Assembly: GCA_028284845.1 (NCBI GenBank)
Contig: JANQQY010000057.1
Location: 1-15,665, forward strand
Reading direction: 5' to 3'
Origin: Spirochaetales bacterium
Lineage (GTDB): Bacteria > Spirochaetota > Spirochaetia > DSM-27196 > SLST01
Length of the DNA stretch: 15,665 nucleotides
Shown piece after piece: positions 5,567-14,777 of the stretch. Each line of letters opens with the position of its first letter. Within the stretch, counting starts at the first letter, position 1. A model generated the notes under the pieces. It saw only the letters and a list, made by a program, of their open reading frames with translations, was not told the DNA's origin and did not search any database. Both the position numbers and the translations under genes were made by a program.

Positions 5567-7262
5567 GCTCGGCGATGCAATCAGAACAATCGTATCCGAC
5601 AGCGGGATCAGTGAGGATCTCGTCCGGACGACGGTAGAAGAGTTTCTTCTTGCCGCATACAAGAAAAAGTACGGAACGGAAGAGAATGCCGTTGTGCGAT
5701 TCAGCGATGACGGCGGTGACGTTACACTCTTCGCTCAGCGAAAGATTGTGGAAGACGTCTATGACCCCGTGAGCGAGATCGCTCTGGAGGAAGCCCTCGC
5801 GCTCAACGAGGAGTGTGAAATAGGTGACGAGCTCCTGATCGAGATCGATCCGAGCGAGTTCGACCGGGTCGCCGTCCAAAGCGCGAAGCAGAAGGCTCGT
5901 CAGACCCTCCGTGAAATCAAGAAGGACACGCTCTTCAGCGAGTTCAAGGATAAGGTCGGTGAGATGATCATCGGCTACTACCAGCGCGAGCGGAACGGAA
6001 ACATCTTTGTCGACCTTGGCAAGACCGAAGGCATCATGCCAAAGCGCTATCAGAGCCCTCGCGAGATCTATCGGCCGAACGATCGGATCAAGGCGATGAT
6101 CTACGAGGTGAACAAAAATCCGAACGGTCTTCAGATCGTTCTGACACGAACCCATACCGAGTTCGTGAAGCGGATTTTTGAACTCGAGGTCCCGGAGGTC
6201 TACGACAAGACCGTTGAGATCGTGAAGCTCGTCCGGGAGCCGGGATACCGAACCAAGATCGCGGTCTACTCGAACCGGGACGACGTCGACCCGGTTGGAG
6301 CCTGCGTCGGTCTGCGGGGTGTTCGTATCCAGGGAATCGTTCGAGAGCTCGAAGGCGAGAAGATCGACGTCCTCAAATACGACAACGACCCTCGCGAGTT
6401 CATTCGGAACGCTCTCTCACCAGCCGAGGTGAGCCACGTCGCGATTCTCGACGAATCAAAACGGCAAGCGCTCGCCGTTGTACCGGAGAGTCAGCTCTCT
6501 CTTGCCATTGGAAAGCAAGGCCTCAACGTTCGCCTCGCAAACCGTCTGGCAGACTGGTCGATCGACGTGAAGACACAGGCTCAGTTCGCAGAGATGGACC
6601 TTGGCGCAGACACCAAGCGCGCGGTAAGCGCCTTGTTCGGCGAGCTACCGCAGGAAGAGGACGAGATCACGCGGATCGCCGAGCTACCTGATATTCCGCA
6701 GCATCTCACCCAGCTCCTGGAGGGGGCCGGCTACGAGTACATCGAGGATCTCGTTAACCTCACCGATGAGGAGCTGACCGCGATCGAGTCGCTGAGCGGC
6801 GACGATGTCTCCACGATCCGGCGAATCATCAGCGAGAACGTTGAAATCATCGAGACCGAGGAAGAGGTCGAAGAACAAGAGTATGCCGATGAGGCCGAAG
6901 TCGAGGAGACGGAGGCGTCGGCAGATGAAGCGCCGGAAGAGGTTGCTGAGGAGAGTGATCCAGTCGACTCCGAGGTGACGGAGCAGGAAGTCGAGGCGGA
7001 CGAGGAGATCGAAGAGGAAGAGGAGGAGTACGAGGATGAGGAAATCACTCTCATCTCGGAGCTCCCGGGAATCAACGATCGTGTCGTTGGGATCTTAAAG
7101 ACCGCGGGAATCGAAGACATTCTCGACCTCCTGGAAATGCCGGAGAATCAGCTCCGCAAGCTGGAAGGCATCACCGACGAGGATGTTGCAGCGATTCAGG
7201 CGATCATCTCCGAAAATGTTGAAATTATCGATGAGGACGAGGATAATACCGGGGCCGAGTAG
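5556..7262 (+). CDS. nusA: Transcription termination/antitermination factor NusA with two C-terminal repeats
   Basis: NusA binds RNA polymerase and the nascent RNA and modulates pausing, intrinsic termination and antitermination. The product is 568 residues, longer than E. coli NusA (495). Domains in order: RNA-polymerase-binding N-terminal domain (1-130), S1 domain (about 135-200), KH1 (about 203-285, GLRG 252-255) and KH2 (about 286-345, GKQG 319-322). Two helical repeats of the HhH-like acidic-repeat type follow at 371-432 and 497-558, separated by a 64-residue linker with 38 Asp/Glu and no Lys/Arg. The start ATG 5556 is at the conserved N-terminus and overlaps the end of rimP by 11 bases; the longer in-frame extension to 5484 would lie in rimP. 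The gene probably controls its own level through the terminator at 5057-5084. Confidence 0.97.
   Translation: MSNELGDAIRTIVSDSGISEDLVRTTVEEFLLAAYKKKYGTEENAVVRFSDDGGDVTLFAQRKIVEDVYDPVSEIALEEALALNEECEIGDELLIEIDPSEFDRVAVQSAKQKARQTLREIKKDTLFSEFKDKVGEMIIGYYQRERNGNIFVDLGKTEGIMPKRYQSPREIYRPNDRIKAMIYEVNKNPNGLQIVLTRTHTEFVKRIFELEVPEVYDKTVEIVKLVREPGYRTKIAVYSNRDDVDPVGACVGLRGVRIQGIVRELEGEKIDVLKYDNDPREFIRNALSPAEVSHVAILDESKRQALAVVPESQLSLAIGKQGLNVRLANRLADWSIDVKTQAQFAEMDLGADTKRAVSALFGELPQEEDEITRIAELPDIPQHLTQLLEGAGYEYIEDLVNLTDEELTAIESLSGDDVSTIRRIISENVEIIETEEEVEEQEYADEAEVEETEASADEAPEEVAEESDPVDSEVTEQEVEADEEIEEEEEEYEDEEITLISELPGINDRVVGILKTAGIEDILDLLEMPENQLRKLEGITDEDVAAIQAIISENVEIIDEDEDNTGAE
6666..6851 (+). repeat. 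NusA C-terminal repeat, copy 1
   Basis: Residues 371-432 of NusA, starting ITRIAELP and ending IISENVEII. They align without gaps to copy 2, with 28 of 62 residues identical by hand count. The repeat spacing is exactly 126 residues. Codons differ between the copies, so the duplication is old and held at the protein level. Confidence 0.85.
7044..7229 (+). repeat. NusA C-terminal repeat, copy 2
   Basis: Residues 497-558 of NusA, starting ITLISELPG and ending IISENVEII. The final nine residues are identical to copy 1, although the coding bases differ at five of 27 positions. By position this corresponds to the second acidic repeat of E. coli NusA, but here a long acidic linker separates the two. 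Confidence 0.85.
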
Positions 7263-7288
7263 GCGGGCTCGGTAGTAGAAGGAGCTGT

Positions 7289-9799
7289 ATGGCAGAGGAT
7301 CAGGAAAAGCAGAAGCCAAAAGCGACGCTGATCAAGCACCGAAAGGACGAAGGCGAGGACGACAAGCCAAAGGTTCGCGTCGTCGTTCGACGGAAGACAA
7401 AGGCGAAGAAGCCTGCAACTGAGTCACAACCGGACAAGGCAGCAGATTTTAAGCCCTCGGTGGTTCGCAAGGCAGACGAGATTCCGCCATCCGTCCGCGA
7501 GCAGGCACAGGCGCGCGCGAAGGCCGTTGCAGAGACGCCCGCACCAGCAGCTGCACCGACTCCGAAGCCGGCGACTCCCACGCCTCCAAAGGCCGCTCCG
7601 GAACGCGCGGCTCGGACATCAACGCCCAAGCCGGAAAAGGACGCAGGCGCCAAACCTGCTCCTGTGAAGCGAAACAAGTTTACGGTCAAAGACTTCAAAG
7701 AGCCGCCACCATCGGTTCGCGAGTCGGTACGACTTGGCCGAGGAACCGGGCAGCCGGGAAGCCGTCCTCCGCGATCCGATTCGCGGGGACCAGGCGGACC
7801 ACGCACCGGTCGGCCCGGCGGAAACAGGCCTGGCGGTCCTCAGCGATCGTTCCGAGGACCGCGCCCTGGAGGACCACCACGTCCAGGGTCGGGACCACCC
7901 CCATCCGGCGATCAGCGACCGGGTGGCAAGAAGTTCTATAAATCGAAGAAGCAGTATCCCCGTCGCGACAAGCATCAAGAGCGGGAGATCCAGTTCAAGC
8001 AGAAGAAGAATGCCCCACGAGCGAATCCGATTCCAAAGGAGATCGACATCATGGAGGTCATCACTGTCAGCGAACTGGCGAGAAAGATGAACCTCAAGGC
8101 GTCCGATCTGATTGGAAAGCTGATGGGTATGGGCATGATGGTGACCATCAATCAACAGATCGACGCAGAAACGGCAACGATTCTCGCGGACGAGTATGGA
8201 TGCAAGGTCAACATCGTATCGCTGTATGACGAGACGCTCATTGAAACTGCAGACGACAAGGAAGAGGACCTCGAGAATCGTCCCCCTGTTGTCACCATTA
8301 TGGGTCACGTCGATCACGGAAAGACGAAGCTTCTTGATACGATTCGCTCTGCGAACGTGGTTGAGGGCGAGTTTGGCGGCATAACGCAGCACATTGGCGC
8401 CTACCAGGTGAAGGTAAACGAGGAGCAACGAGTCACCTTCCTGGACACGCCCGGTCACGAGGCGTTTACGATGATGCGCGCCCGTGGCGCTCAGGTCACC
8501 GACATCGTGATACTCGTTGTCGCTGCTAACGACGGCGTGATGCCTCAGACCAGAGAGGCGATTGATCACGCAAAGGCAGCAAAGGTTCCCATCATCGTTG
8601 CGATCAACAAGATCGACCTCGCCGATGCAAACCCTGACCGCGTGAAACAGCAGCTCTCAGATCTCGATCTGATGCCGGAGGAGTGGGGCGGTAGCACGCT
8701 CTTCGCCCACGTCTCTGCACTAAAAGGCGAGGGCATCAAGGAGCTCCTGGATGCGGTTCTGCTCCAGGCGGAACTCCTTGAGTTGAAGGCGAATCACGAC
8801 CGAAATGCAGAGGGCACCGTCATTGAGTCAAGAATTGACCCGGGCCGAGGCACGGTATCGACCGTCCTTATTCAGCGTGGCACGCTCAAGGTGGGCGACA
8901 GCTTTGTAGCCGGCGTCTATCCCGGCAAGGTCCGGACGATGTTCAACGACCACGGAGATCGCGTCAAAGCCGCCGGCCCCGCGATGCCGGTCGAGATTCT
9001 CGGCTTCACCGGTATCCCCGAGGCGGGCGACCCGTTCCAGGTTACTGAGAACGAGAAGACCGCTCGACAGGTTGGAGACAAACGTCAAGAGCTGAAGAAA
9101 GTCGAAGAGGCTCGAAACGTGAAGAAGATCACGCTCGACAACCTCTACGATAGTATCCAGGAAGGTGAGATCGACGAGCTTCGCGTCATCATCAAAGGTG
9201 ATGTTCACGGTTCCGTCGAAGCCATCCAGGCGAGCCTCGAGAAGCTCTCTACTCGCGAGATTCGTCTCTCAGCCATCCGTGCTGCAGCCGGAGCGATCAA
9301 CGATGATGACGTTCGTCTAGCCGCAGCAAGTGAAGCGATTATCATCGGCTTCCATGTCCGGCCGACACCGAGCGCAGCACAGCTCGCCGAGCAAGAGAAG
9401 GTTGAGATTCGCAAGTACAACATCATCTACGAGGTAGTTGATGACATTCGCGATGCCATGGAAGGCATGCTGGCACCCGAGTTCCGCGAGAAAACCATCG
9501 GGCAGCTTGAGATTCGCGAAACGTTCAAGGTGCCAAAGATCGGCCTTATCGCCGGCTGCTATGTGACCAGCGGTCTGATTCGCAGATCGTCGAGCGTCCA
9601 CGTCATCCGCGACGGCGTTGAGATTTACACGGGCAAGATTTCGAGCCTGAAGCGCTTCAAGGACGACGCGCGCGAAGTCGAGACCGGATACGAGTGTGGT
9701 GTTGGAGTAGAGAACTACAACGATCTGAAGGTCGGCGACGTTCTCGAAGCGTTCGAAATGGAAGAGATTGCAAAGACTCTCGAGGACACGAATGGCTGA
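7289..9799 (+). CDS. infB: Translation initiation factor IF-2
   Basis: IF-2 is the GTPase that delivers initiator fMet-tRNA to the 30S subunit and promotes 50S joining. The 836-residue product has a long disordered N-terminal region (1-250), basic and rich in Lys/Ala/Pro, then a stretch dominated by Gly/Pro/Arg (149-213). The IF2-N module follows (about 253-310, [22 protein letters not shown]). The G domain has G1 GHVDHGKT (339-346), G2 [11 protein letters not shown]3 DTPGHEAF, G4 NKID and G5 SALKG, all intact. Domains II, III and IV follow to the end. ATG 7289 is preceded by AAGGAG at 7279-7284. The gene lies 26 bases after nusA and overlaps rbfA by 8 bases. The ylxR and ylxQ genes found between nusA and infB in Firmicutes are absent. 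Confidence 0.98.
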   Translation: MAEDQEKQKPKATLIKHRKDEGEDDKPKVRVVVRRKTKAKKPATESQPDKAADFKPSVVRKADEIPPSVREQAQARAKAVAETPAPAAAPTPKPATPTPPKAAPERAARTSTPKPEKDAGAKPAPVKRNKFTVKDFKEPPPSVRESVRLGRGTGQPGSRPPRSDSRGPGGPRTGRPGGNRPGGPQRSFRGPRPGGPPRPGSGPPPSGDQRPGGKKFYKSKKQYPRRDKHQEREIQFKQKKNAPRANPIPKEIDIMEVITVSELARKMNLKASDLIGKLMGMGMMVTINQQIDAETATILADEYGCKVNIVSLYDETLIETADDKEEDLENRPPVVTIMGHVDHGKTKLLDTIRSANVVEGEFGGITQHIGAYQVKVNEEQRVTFLDTPGHEAFTMMRARGAQVTDIVILVVAANDGVMPQTREAIDHAKAAKVPIIVAINKIDLADANPDRVKQQLSDLDLMPEEWGGSTLFAHVSALKGEGIKELLDAVLLQAELLELKANHDRNAEGTVIESRIDPGRGTVSTVLIQRGTLKVGDSFVAGVYPGKVRTMFNDHGDRVKAAGPAMPVEILGFTGIPEAGDPFQVTENEKTARQVGDKRQELKKVEEARNVKKITLDNLYDSIQEGEIDELRVIIKGDVHGSVEAIQASLEKLSTREIRLSAIRAAAGAINDDDVRLAAASEAIIIGFHVRPTPSAAQLAEQEKVEIRKYNIIYEVVDDIRDAMEGMLAPEFREKTIGQLEIRETFKVPKIGLIAGCYVTSGLIRRSSSVHVIRDGVEIYTGKISSLKRFKDDAREVETGYECGVGVENYNDLKVGDVLEAFEMEEIAKTLEDTNG

Positions 9800-10139
9800 T
9801 ATTCGCCTCAAGCGATTCGAGAGTCTGCTCAGAGAGGAGATCAGCTCACTCATCCTGCGAAACGAGATCAAGGATCCAAGAGTGGATTCCATGGTCTCGG
9901 TGAGCGGGGTGAGCGTCTCCAAGGACCTTGCGTATGCAAAGATCAGGGTCTCTGGGTTCAAGGAGCGAAATGAGCTCGAGTCCGCCGTTGCGGGCCTCAA
10001 CAATGCGGCCGGCTTCATCCAGAGCCGAGTAGGAAGCAAGCTAAAGGCACGCCTCACGCCGCGACTCTCGTTTTTCGCAGACCACAGCATTGAGGAAAGC
10101 TTCGAGGTCAACTCGAGCATCGAACAGCTTTCGACCTAG
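9792..10139 (+). CDS. rbfA: Ribosome-binding factor A
   Basis: RbfA is a small KH-fold protein that binds the 30S subunit near helix 1 of 16S rRNA during late maturation. The 115-residue product shows the family layout: [18 protein letters not shown] (residues 6-23), [29 protein letters not shown] (about 26-54) and [15 protein letters not shown] (about 88-102). ATG 9792 overlaps the last 8 bases of infB, which suggests translational coupling; a longer in-frame start at 9768 would lie entirely inside infB and adds nothing conserved. The TAG stop is directly followed, with no spacer, by the truB start. Confidence 0.95.
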   Translation: MADIRLKRFESLLREEISSLILRNEIKDPRVDSMVSVSGVSVSKDLAYAKIRVSGFKERNELESAVAGLNNAAGFIQSRVGSKLKARLTPRLSFFADHSIEESFEVNSSIEQLST

Positions 10140-11054
10140 ATGCGCTCAGAGAAGCTCCCCGATCCGGGAGTCCTCCTCCTCGACAAACCAACTGAACTTA
10201 GCTCGTTCGCGGCTCTCTCAGCCGCGAAGAAGGTCTTTTCGACCCGTAAGGTCGGTCATACTGGTACGCTTGATCCGTTTGCTTCGGGTCTTCTGATCGC
10301 CCTCGTTGGCAAGGCGACTCGAGCCGCGCGAGTCTTCGACACACTGGAGAAAGGCTACCGCGCCACGATCGCATTTGGAGTCCAGACCGACACCGACGAC
10401 AGAACAGGTAGAGCGATAGAGAGCGGTGACTGTCCCTCTCTCTCAGAACTGGAGACACAGCTCGACGAGTTCACCGGGGTAATCACGCAGAGGCCGCCGG
10501 CCTACTCAGCGGTACACGTTGACGGGACCCGGGCGTACAAGTTGGCCAGAGACGGTAGACCGGTCGAGATCCCGCCGCGAGAAGTGAAGATCCACGAACT
10601 TCGGCTCGTTGAGGCGAGCTACTCGGACGATCGCGTGGTCAGCGCCACCCTCGACATACGCTGCTCCACGGGAACCTATATCCGGTCGCTTGCACGCGAC
10701 GTCGCGCTGGCCGCAGGTTCTCGTGCCCACGTGGAGGCATTGCGACGAACGTCGATCGGCGACTTTTCTGTCTCTGAAAGCGTGGCTCCCGACATGCTCG
10801 CGGAAGCACATCGGATTCCCCTGTCGGACGCCTTGAGAAGGACGGGCACCACCAGTGTGGTTGCGATCGATTCGGGACTCGTGCGGCCCATTTCGCACGG
10901 CATGAGAATCTCTCCCGCCGATCTTCCGGAGCGTTGGGATGCCTCGCCGTGGACCCTTCTGTCACTGAACGGAAGTGCGGTCGCGCTGGGGCACTCTGAG
11001 AATGGCGAGTTCGCGTATGATGTCGTCTTTGCCAAGGCGGAGCACCTTGACTGA
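10140..11054 (+). CDS. truB: tRNA pseudouridine-55 synthase TruB
   Basis: TruB converts U55 in the T-loop of tRNAs to pseudouridine. The 304-residue product has GVLLLDKP (9-16), the catalytic loop VGHTGTLDPFASG (38-50) with Asp45 as the expected nucleophile, GYRATIAFGVQTDTDD, the RPPAYSAVHVDGTRAYKLAR substrate-binding segment, and RCSTGTYIRSLARDV. The C-terminal segment after about residue 240 (ending SHGMRISPADLPE...[10 protein letters not shown]) looks like a short PUA-type domain. The ATG directly abuts the rbfA stop. The 3' end overlaps the proposed TTG start of ribF by 8 bases. Confidence 0.96.
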   Translation: MRSEKLPDPGVLLLDKPTELSSFAALSAAKKVFSTRKVGHTGTLDPFASGLLIALVGKATRAARVFDTLEKGYRATIAFGVQTDTDDRTGRAIESGDCPSLSELETQLDEFTGVITQRPPAYSAVHVDGTRAYKLARDGRPVEIPPREVKIHELRLVEASYSDDRVVSATLDIRCSTGTYIRSLARDVALAAGSRAHVEALRRTSIGDFSVSESVAPDMLAEAHRIPLSDALRRTGTTSVVAIDSGLVRPISHGMRISPADLPERWDASPWTLLSLNGSAVALGHSENGEFAYDVVFAKAEHLD

Positions 11055-11859
11055 GGTCGAATGGGAATCGCTCGCGGACTCGTTCGTCGACCGCGACACA
11101 GCCATCACGATTGGCGTCTTTGACGGCGTTCATCGGGGCCATGTCGCTCTCCTGCGGGAGGTTACGCGTGGCGCACTCGTACGTGTTGTAGTGACCTTCG
11201 AGCAACACCCATCTAAGCGGCTGGTTCACGACTCGATACCGGGATACGTCATGAGTCTCGATCAACGGAGAGAGGCACTGGCTGCCCTCGACATCGATCT
11301 CGTGGTTCTGGTCCGGTTTTCTGATCGCGTTCGCCGCATGCAGGGAAAGGAGTTTTTGGATAGACTCCTGACCTCGTTCTCGGTCCGAAGAATCGCCGTT
11401 GGAGGTGACTTCGCCGTGGGTCGCGACCGAGCGTTCGCTCTCCCGGAGCTCGAAACGCTTGCACACTCGCGTGGCTTTGAGGTCGCGACCATCGACCCGG
11501 TGGAGGTCGAAGGCGAGGTCGTGTCGAGTTCGCGCCTCCGCCGCCTCATCCGTGACGGTGCGCTCGAGCGGGCGATGACATTGCTCGGGAGACCGTACAC
11601 GCTGGACGTAGCGGAGTCCGACACCACGACAACGAACGATCATTGCATCATTCGAGTCAGTGCATCAAAGACGCTTTCGGGATCAGGCCAACTGATACCA
11701 CCGGACGGCGTCTACGATGTGACCCTGATTGACGAGCATGCCCAGCAAAATCGTTCGCGGCTTACCGTCGAAGGAAATAATCTCAACTGGCCTCTGGCAG
11801 ATGCTAAATCTATTCGCTATATTGTGATGAACCATAATCGGATCGGATCCAAGGAGTAA
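11047..11859 (+). CDS. ribF: FAD synthetase (RibF family) with reduced, probably inactive riboflavin kinase domain
   Basis: Usual bacterial RibF is bifunctional: the N-terminal domain adenylates FMN to FAD and the C-terminal domain phosphorylates riboflavin to FMN. The adenylyltransferase half is complete: [12 protein letters not shown] (21-32), FEQHP (51-55), and [14 protein letters not shown] (158-171) matching the SS/TxR motif, followed by LGRPYTL. The rest (about 187-270, 84 residues) is much shorter than the usual 120 or so. It has no PTAN-type motif, the nucleotide and metal binding signature of the kinase; only PPDGVYDV (218-225) recalls the domain. I chose TTG 11047 because it places the Rossmann motif about 20 residues in and is preceded by GGAG (11039-11042); ATG 11017 or 11020 are alternatives inside truB. 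The stop overlaps the ribosome binding region of rpsO. FAD synthesis is well supported; loss of the kinase is inferred. Confidence 0.85.
   Translation: MTEVEWESLADSFVDRDTAITIGVFDGVHRGHVALLREVTRGALVRVVVTFEQHPSKRLVHDSIPGYVMSLDQRREALAALDIDLVVLVRFSDRVRRMQGKEFLDRLLTSFSVRRIAVGGDFAVGRDRAFALPELETLAHSRGFEVATIDPVEVEGEVVSSSRLRRLIRDGALERAMTLLGRPYTLDVAESDTTTTNDHCIIRVSASKTLSGSGQLIPPDGVYDVTLIDEHAQQNRSRLTVEGNNLNWPLADAKSIRYIVMNHNRIGSKE
11794..11823 (+). promoter_or_regulatory. Candidate internal promoter before rpsO-pnp
   Basis: CTGGCA (11794-11799, 4/6 to the -35 consensus) and TATATT (11818-11823, 5/6 to the -10) are 18 bases apart. They lie in an AT-rich patch of the ribF 3' end: 43 of the 70 bases 11771-11840 are A or T, unlike the rest of the window. 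E. coli rpsO also has its own promoter. It remains a weak, sequence-only call. Confidence 0.3.
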
Positions 11860-11864
11860 GACTC

Positions 11865-12134
11865 ATGCCCCTTACAAAGGAGCAGAAGAGTGAGATCGTC
11901 GGGAAGTTTGGTGAAAACGCCAAAGACACCGGCAAGACTGAAGTCCAAATCGCTCTTCTCACCGAACGCATCAAAGAACTGACCGAACACTTCAAAACCC
12001 ACAAGAAAGACCACAACTCCCGTCGTGGTTTGCTCAAGCTCGTCGGCCAGCGCCGTCGCATGCTTGACTATCTCGCCCGCAAAGACCTCGAGAAGTACCG
12101 ATCACTCATTCAAGAGCTCGGAATCCGTAAGTAA
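11865..12134 (+). CDS. rpsO: 30S ribosomal protein S15
   Basis: S15 is a primary 16S rRNA binding protein of the platform. The 89-residue product is exactly the usual length. Family residues visible are [22 protein letters not shown] (about 22-43), the [23 protein letters not shown] core that contacts rRNA helices (about 49-71), and a closing [12 protein letters not shown] 11865 is preceded by AAGGAG (11851-11856), which forms the last two sense codons of ribF, so ribF termination and rpsO initiation are linked. pnp follows after 17 bases, the widespread rpsO-pnp pairing. I see no strong hairpin between the two comparable to the RNase III site of E. coli. Confidence 0.98.
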   Translation: MPLTKEQKSEIVGKFGENAKDTGKTEVQIALLTERIKELTEHFKTHKKDHNSRRGLLKLVGQRRRMLDYLARKDLEKYRSLIQELGIRK

Positions 12135-12151
12135 TCCTCCAAGGAAAGCAA

Positions 12152-14335
12152 ATGCACAGTGTAAGCGTCACTATCAACGGATCCGAGCTCGTGCTTGAAA
12201 CGGGCCGGATGGCGAAGCAGGCCAACGGGTCGGTTTTTGCTACGTACGGCGGCGGCGCGGTTCTCGCGACCGCATGTTGCGGTTCCGACCCGGTCGAGGG
12301 TCTCGACTACGTTCCGCTCCAGGTCGAATACAACGAGAAGTACTACGCGGCGGGCAAAATCCCGGGTGGCTTCCTTAAGCGAGAGGGTCGACCGAAGGAT
12401 CGAGAAATCCTGGTCTGTCGCCTGATCGATCGACCCATGCGACCGCTCTTCAACAAGAAGTTTGGCCGTGACATCCAGGTCGTACCCACGGTCGTTGGAA
12501 CGGACAACATCAACGTGCCGGACGTCATCGCGATGAACGCGGCAAGCGCTGCCGTCACCGTGAGCGACATCCCGTTCGACGGTCCCATAGGCGCCGTTCG
12601 TGTTGGCTACGTCGCGAACGAGCTTGTGATCAACCCGACGTATGAGCAGCTCGAGAACTCTCAACTCGACATCGTGGTGGCGGGAACACAAGACGGAATT
12701 ACCATGGTCGAGGGTGGCGCTCAGCAAGTCAGCGAAGATCTCCTCATTGATGCCATCGAAAAGGCTCGACCTACCATCATCGAACTTTGCCGGGCGCAGG
12801 TGGAGCTTCGCCTTGCTGCAGGAAAGAGCAAGCTCCCCATTCCCGAGGCCGACGACTCATTCGGCCCGGCCGGTGACATCAGAGCCTTTGCCTATCCCAA
12901 GCTTGAAGAAGCGTGCTTTGTGAAGGGCAAGATGGAGCGCGGCGCGGCGATCAAGGCCGTCAAGAGTGAGGCGAAGGCTCAATTTGCAGAGGCGATCGCC
13001 GAGGAAGACGGCAAGAAGTTCAGCGGATTGTTCGAGGACATGGAGCAGGAGATCGTCCGAAAGAGCATCCTTGAGAAGAAGGTGCGAACAGACGGACGAG
13101 GTCCTGAAGATATTCGCTCGATCACAAACGAAGTCTCGGTCCTCGAACGCACGCACGGATCTGCGCTCTTCACTCGGGGCGAGACACAGGCTCTCGCCGT
13201 TGTGACGCTTGGTAACCAGCGAGACGCTCAGATCATCGACAACATCGAAGAGGATGGGACAGAGAGCTTCCTCCTCCACTACAACTTCCCTCCCTTCTCG
13301 GTTGGAGAAACCGGTCGAATGGGAACGGGAAGACGAGAGATCGGCCACGGACACCTTGCACATCGTGCCCTTGAAGCTGTCATTCCGCCACAGTCTGAGT
13401 TTCCATACACGCTCCGCGTCGTGAGCGAGATCCTGGAGAGTAACGGTTCGTCTTCAATGGCCACCGTCTGTGGCGGAACACTGAGCCTGATGGACGCCGG
13501 TGTCCCCATTCCAAAGCCCGTTGCCGGCATTGCAATGGGTCTCGTTACCGAAGGCGAGAACTACGTCGTCCTCTCAGACATCTTGGGTGAAGAAGATCAC
13601 CTTGGCGACATGGACTTCAAAGTTGCCGGTACCGACGAGGGAATCACCGCCTTCCAGATGGACATCAAGATCAAGAACATCTCGCCGGACGTGATGAAGA
13701 TCGCGCTCGATCAGGCTCGCCGAGGTCGGCTTCACATCCTGGACAAGATGGACGAGGCGATTACCTCGCCGCGTGAAGAGCTGAGTCCGTACGCTCCGAG
13801 GATCATCAGCTTCTCGGTCGACCGCGAGGAGATCGGAACGCTGATCGGGAAGGGCGGAGCCACGATCAAGAGCGTCTCTGAGAAACACGACGTCAAGATC
13901 AACATTGAGGACGACGGCTCGGTGACGGTCTACGGAAGCGACGCGGAAGCCGGCGAAGGCGCGAAGGCGAGTCTCCTCAAGCTCCTTGAGGAGCCGGAGG
14001 TTGGACAAACTTACGACGCGGTTGTGAAGAAGATCGTCGACTTTGGCGCGTTCGTAGAATACCTCCCGGGCAAGGAAGGCCTCGTTCACATCTCAAAGAT
14101 GGCCGCCCATCGTGTTGAGAAGGTGACCGACATTCTTCAGCTCAACCAGGAAGTGCCGGTAAGAATCCTTGAAATCGACAAGATGGGCCGAGTCAACTTG
14201 GGCCTCATCTACGATGACAAGGGCGGCGATCGACCGCGGGGAGATCGTGGCGGACGACAGCACGGCGAACGTCGCGATGACCGTCCGAGACAGGCCGACA
14301 ACGCGCCCGACTCGGAAAGTAACTCCAGCGAGTAG
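12152..14335 (+). CDS. pnp: Polyribonucleotide nucleotidyltransferase (PNPase)
   Basis: PNPase is a trimeric 3'-5' phosphorolytic exoribonuclease in RNA turnover, often with RNase E or a helicase. The 727-residue product shows a first RNase PH domain (about 10-225), a helical linker (to about 325), and a catalytic second RNase PH domain with [16 protein letters not shown] and [21 protein letters not shown] domain (about 552-612, GKGG 566-569) and an S1 domain (about 617-687) follow. Asp482, Asp488 and Lys490 match the metal-binding D486/D492/K494 of the E. coli enzyme. A 41-residue tail rich in Arg, Gly and Asp, then Ser and acidic residues, ends the protein and may bind RNA or partners. ATG 12152 has AAGGAA (12141-12146) upstream. 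Confidence 0.98.
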   Translation: MHSVSVTINGSELVLETGRMAKQANGSVFATYGGGAVLATACCGSDPVEGLDYVPLQVEYNEKYYAAGKIPGGFLKREGRPKDREILVCRLIDRPMRPLFNKKFGRDIQVVPTVVGTDNINVPDVIAMNAASAAVTVSDIPFDGPIGAVRVGYVANELVINPTYEQLENSQLDIVVAGTQDGITMVEGGAQQVSEDLLIDAIEKARPTIIELCRAQVELRLAAGKSKLPIPEADDSFGPAGDIRAFAYPKLEEACFVKGKMERGAAIKAVKSEAKAQFAEAIAEEDGKKFSGLFEDMEQEIVRKSILEKKVRTDGRGPEDIRSITNEVSVLERTHGSALFTRGETQALAVVTLGNQRDAQIIDNIEEDGTESFLLHYNFPPFSVGETGRMGTGRREIGHGHLAHRALEAVIPPQSEFPYTLRVVSEILESNGSSSMATVCGGTLSLMDAGVPIPKPVAGIAMGLVTEGENYVVLSDILGEEDHLGDMDFKVAGTDEGITAFQMDIKIKNISPDVMKIALDQARRGRLHILDKMDEAITSPREELSPYAPRIISFSVDREEIGTLIGKGGATIKSVSEKHDVKINIEDDGSVTVYGSDAEAGEGAKASLLKLLEEPEVGQTYDAVVKKIVDFGAFVEYLPGKEGLVHISKMAAHRVEKVTDILQLNQEVPVRILEIDKMGRVNLGLIYDDKGGDRPRGDRGGRQHGERRDDRPRQADNAPDSESNSSE

Positions 14336-14346
14336 TTCCCGCACGA

Positions 14347-14775
14347 ATGGATATCCGCGCAACCTTCCCTGAAGGAAGAGCGCCTCGCTATGCAACAGAG
14401 CTTGCGGCAGGCGCGGATCTTCAGGCGTTGCTCGCACATCCAGTGACCATTCCGCCGGGCGACCGGCGGTCCATTCCAACAGGTGTATCAATCGAACTCC
14501 CGGCCGGCTACGAGGCGCAAATCAGGCCTCGTTCCGGTTTGGCAATTCGGCACGGCGTGACGATGGTCAATGCGCCTGGGACCATTGATGCCGACTATCG
14601 AGGAGAGCTCCACGTTCTCCTGCTCAACACGGGGCGAGCACCGTTCACCGTGCACGACGGTGACCGAATCGGTCAGATGGTTATTGCACCGATCATTCGC
14701 GCCACGTTTGTAGAATCGGACTCCTTGGGAGATACTGAACGTGGCTCGGGAGGATTTGGTTCTACAGGCCGATAG
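14347..14775 (+). CDS. dut: Deoxyuridine 5'-triphosphate nucleotidohydrolase (dUTPase)
   Basis: dUTPase hydrolyses dUTP to dUMP and pyrophosphate, keeping uracil out of DNA and supplying the dTMP pathway; it works as a homotrimer. The 142-residue product contains all five trimeric-dUTPase motifs in order: AGADLQA (21-27), RPRSGLA (60-66), [13 protein letters not shown] (75-87) with Asp81 as the expected catalytic aspartate, [11 protein letters not shown] (105-115) and the P-loop-like [10 protein letters not shown] (132-141). Length is typical. It begins 11 bases after pnp with no clear ribosome binding site, so translation may be coupled to pnp. Two bases separate it from the next start. Confidence 0.97.
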   Translation: MDIRATFPEGRAPRYATELAAGADLQALLAHPVTIPPGDRRSIPTGVSIELPAGYEAQIRPRSGLAIRHGVTMVNAPGTIDADYRGELHVLLLNTGRAPFTVHDGDRIGQMVIAPIIRATFVESDSLGDTERGSGGFGSTGR

Positions 14776-14777
14776 GC

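Noticed and set aside
6731..7120. Serine-rich open frame on the minus strand
   Set aside because: It is the mirror of the Glu/Asp-rich NusA coding region; GAG and GAA codons read backwards give Ser and Phe/Leu codons.
7619..8569. 316-codon open frame on the minus strand across infB
   Set aside because: The plus strand encodes an intact IF-2 with all GTPase motifs; the reverse frame has no recognisable domain or ribosome binding site.
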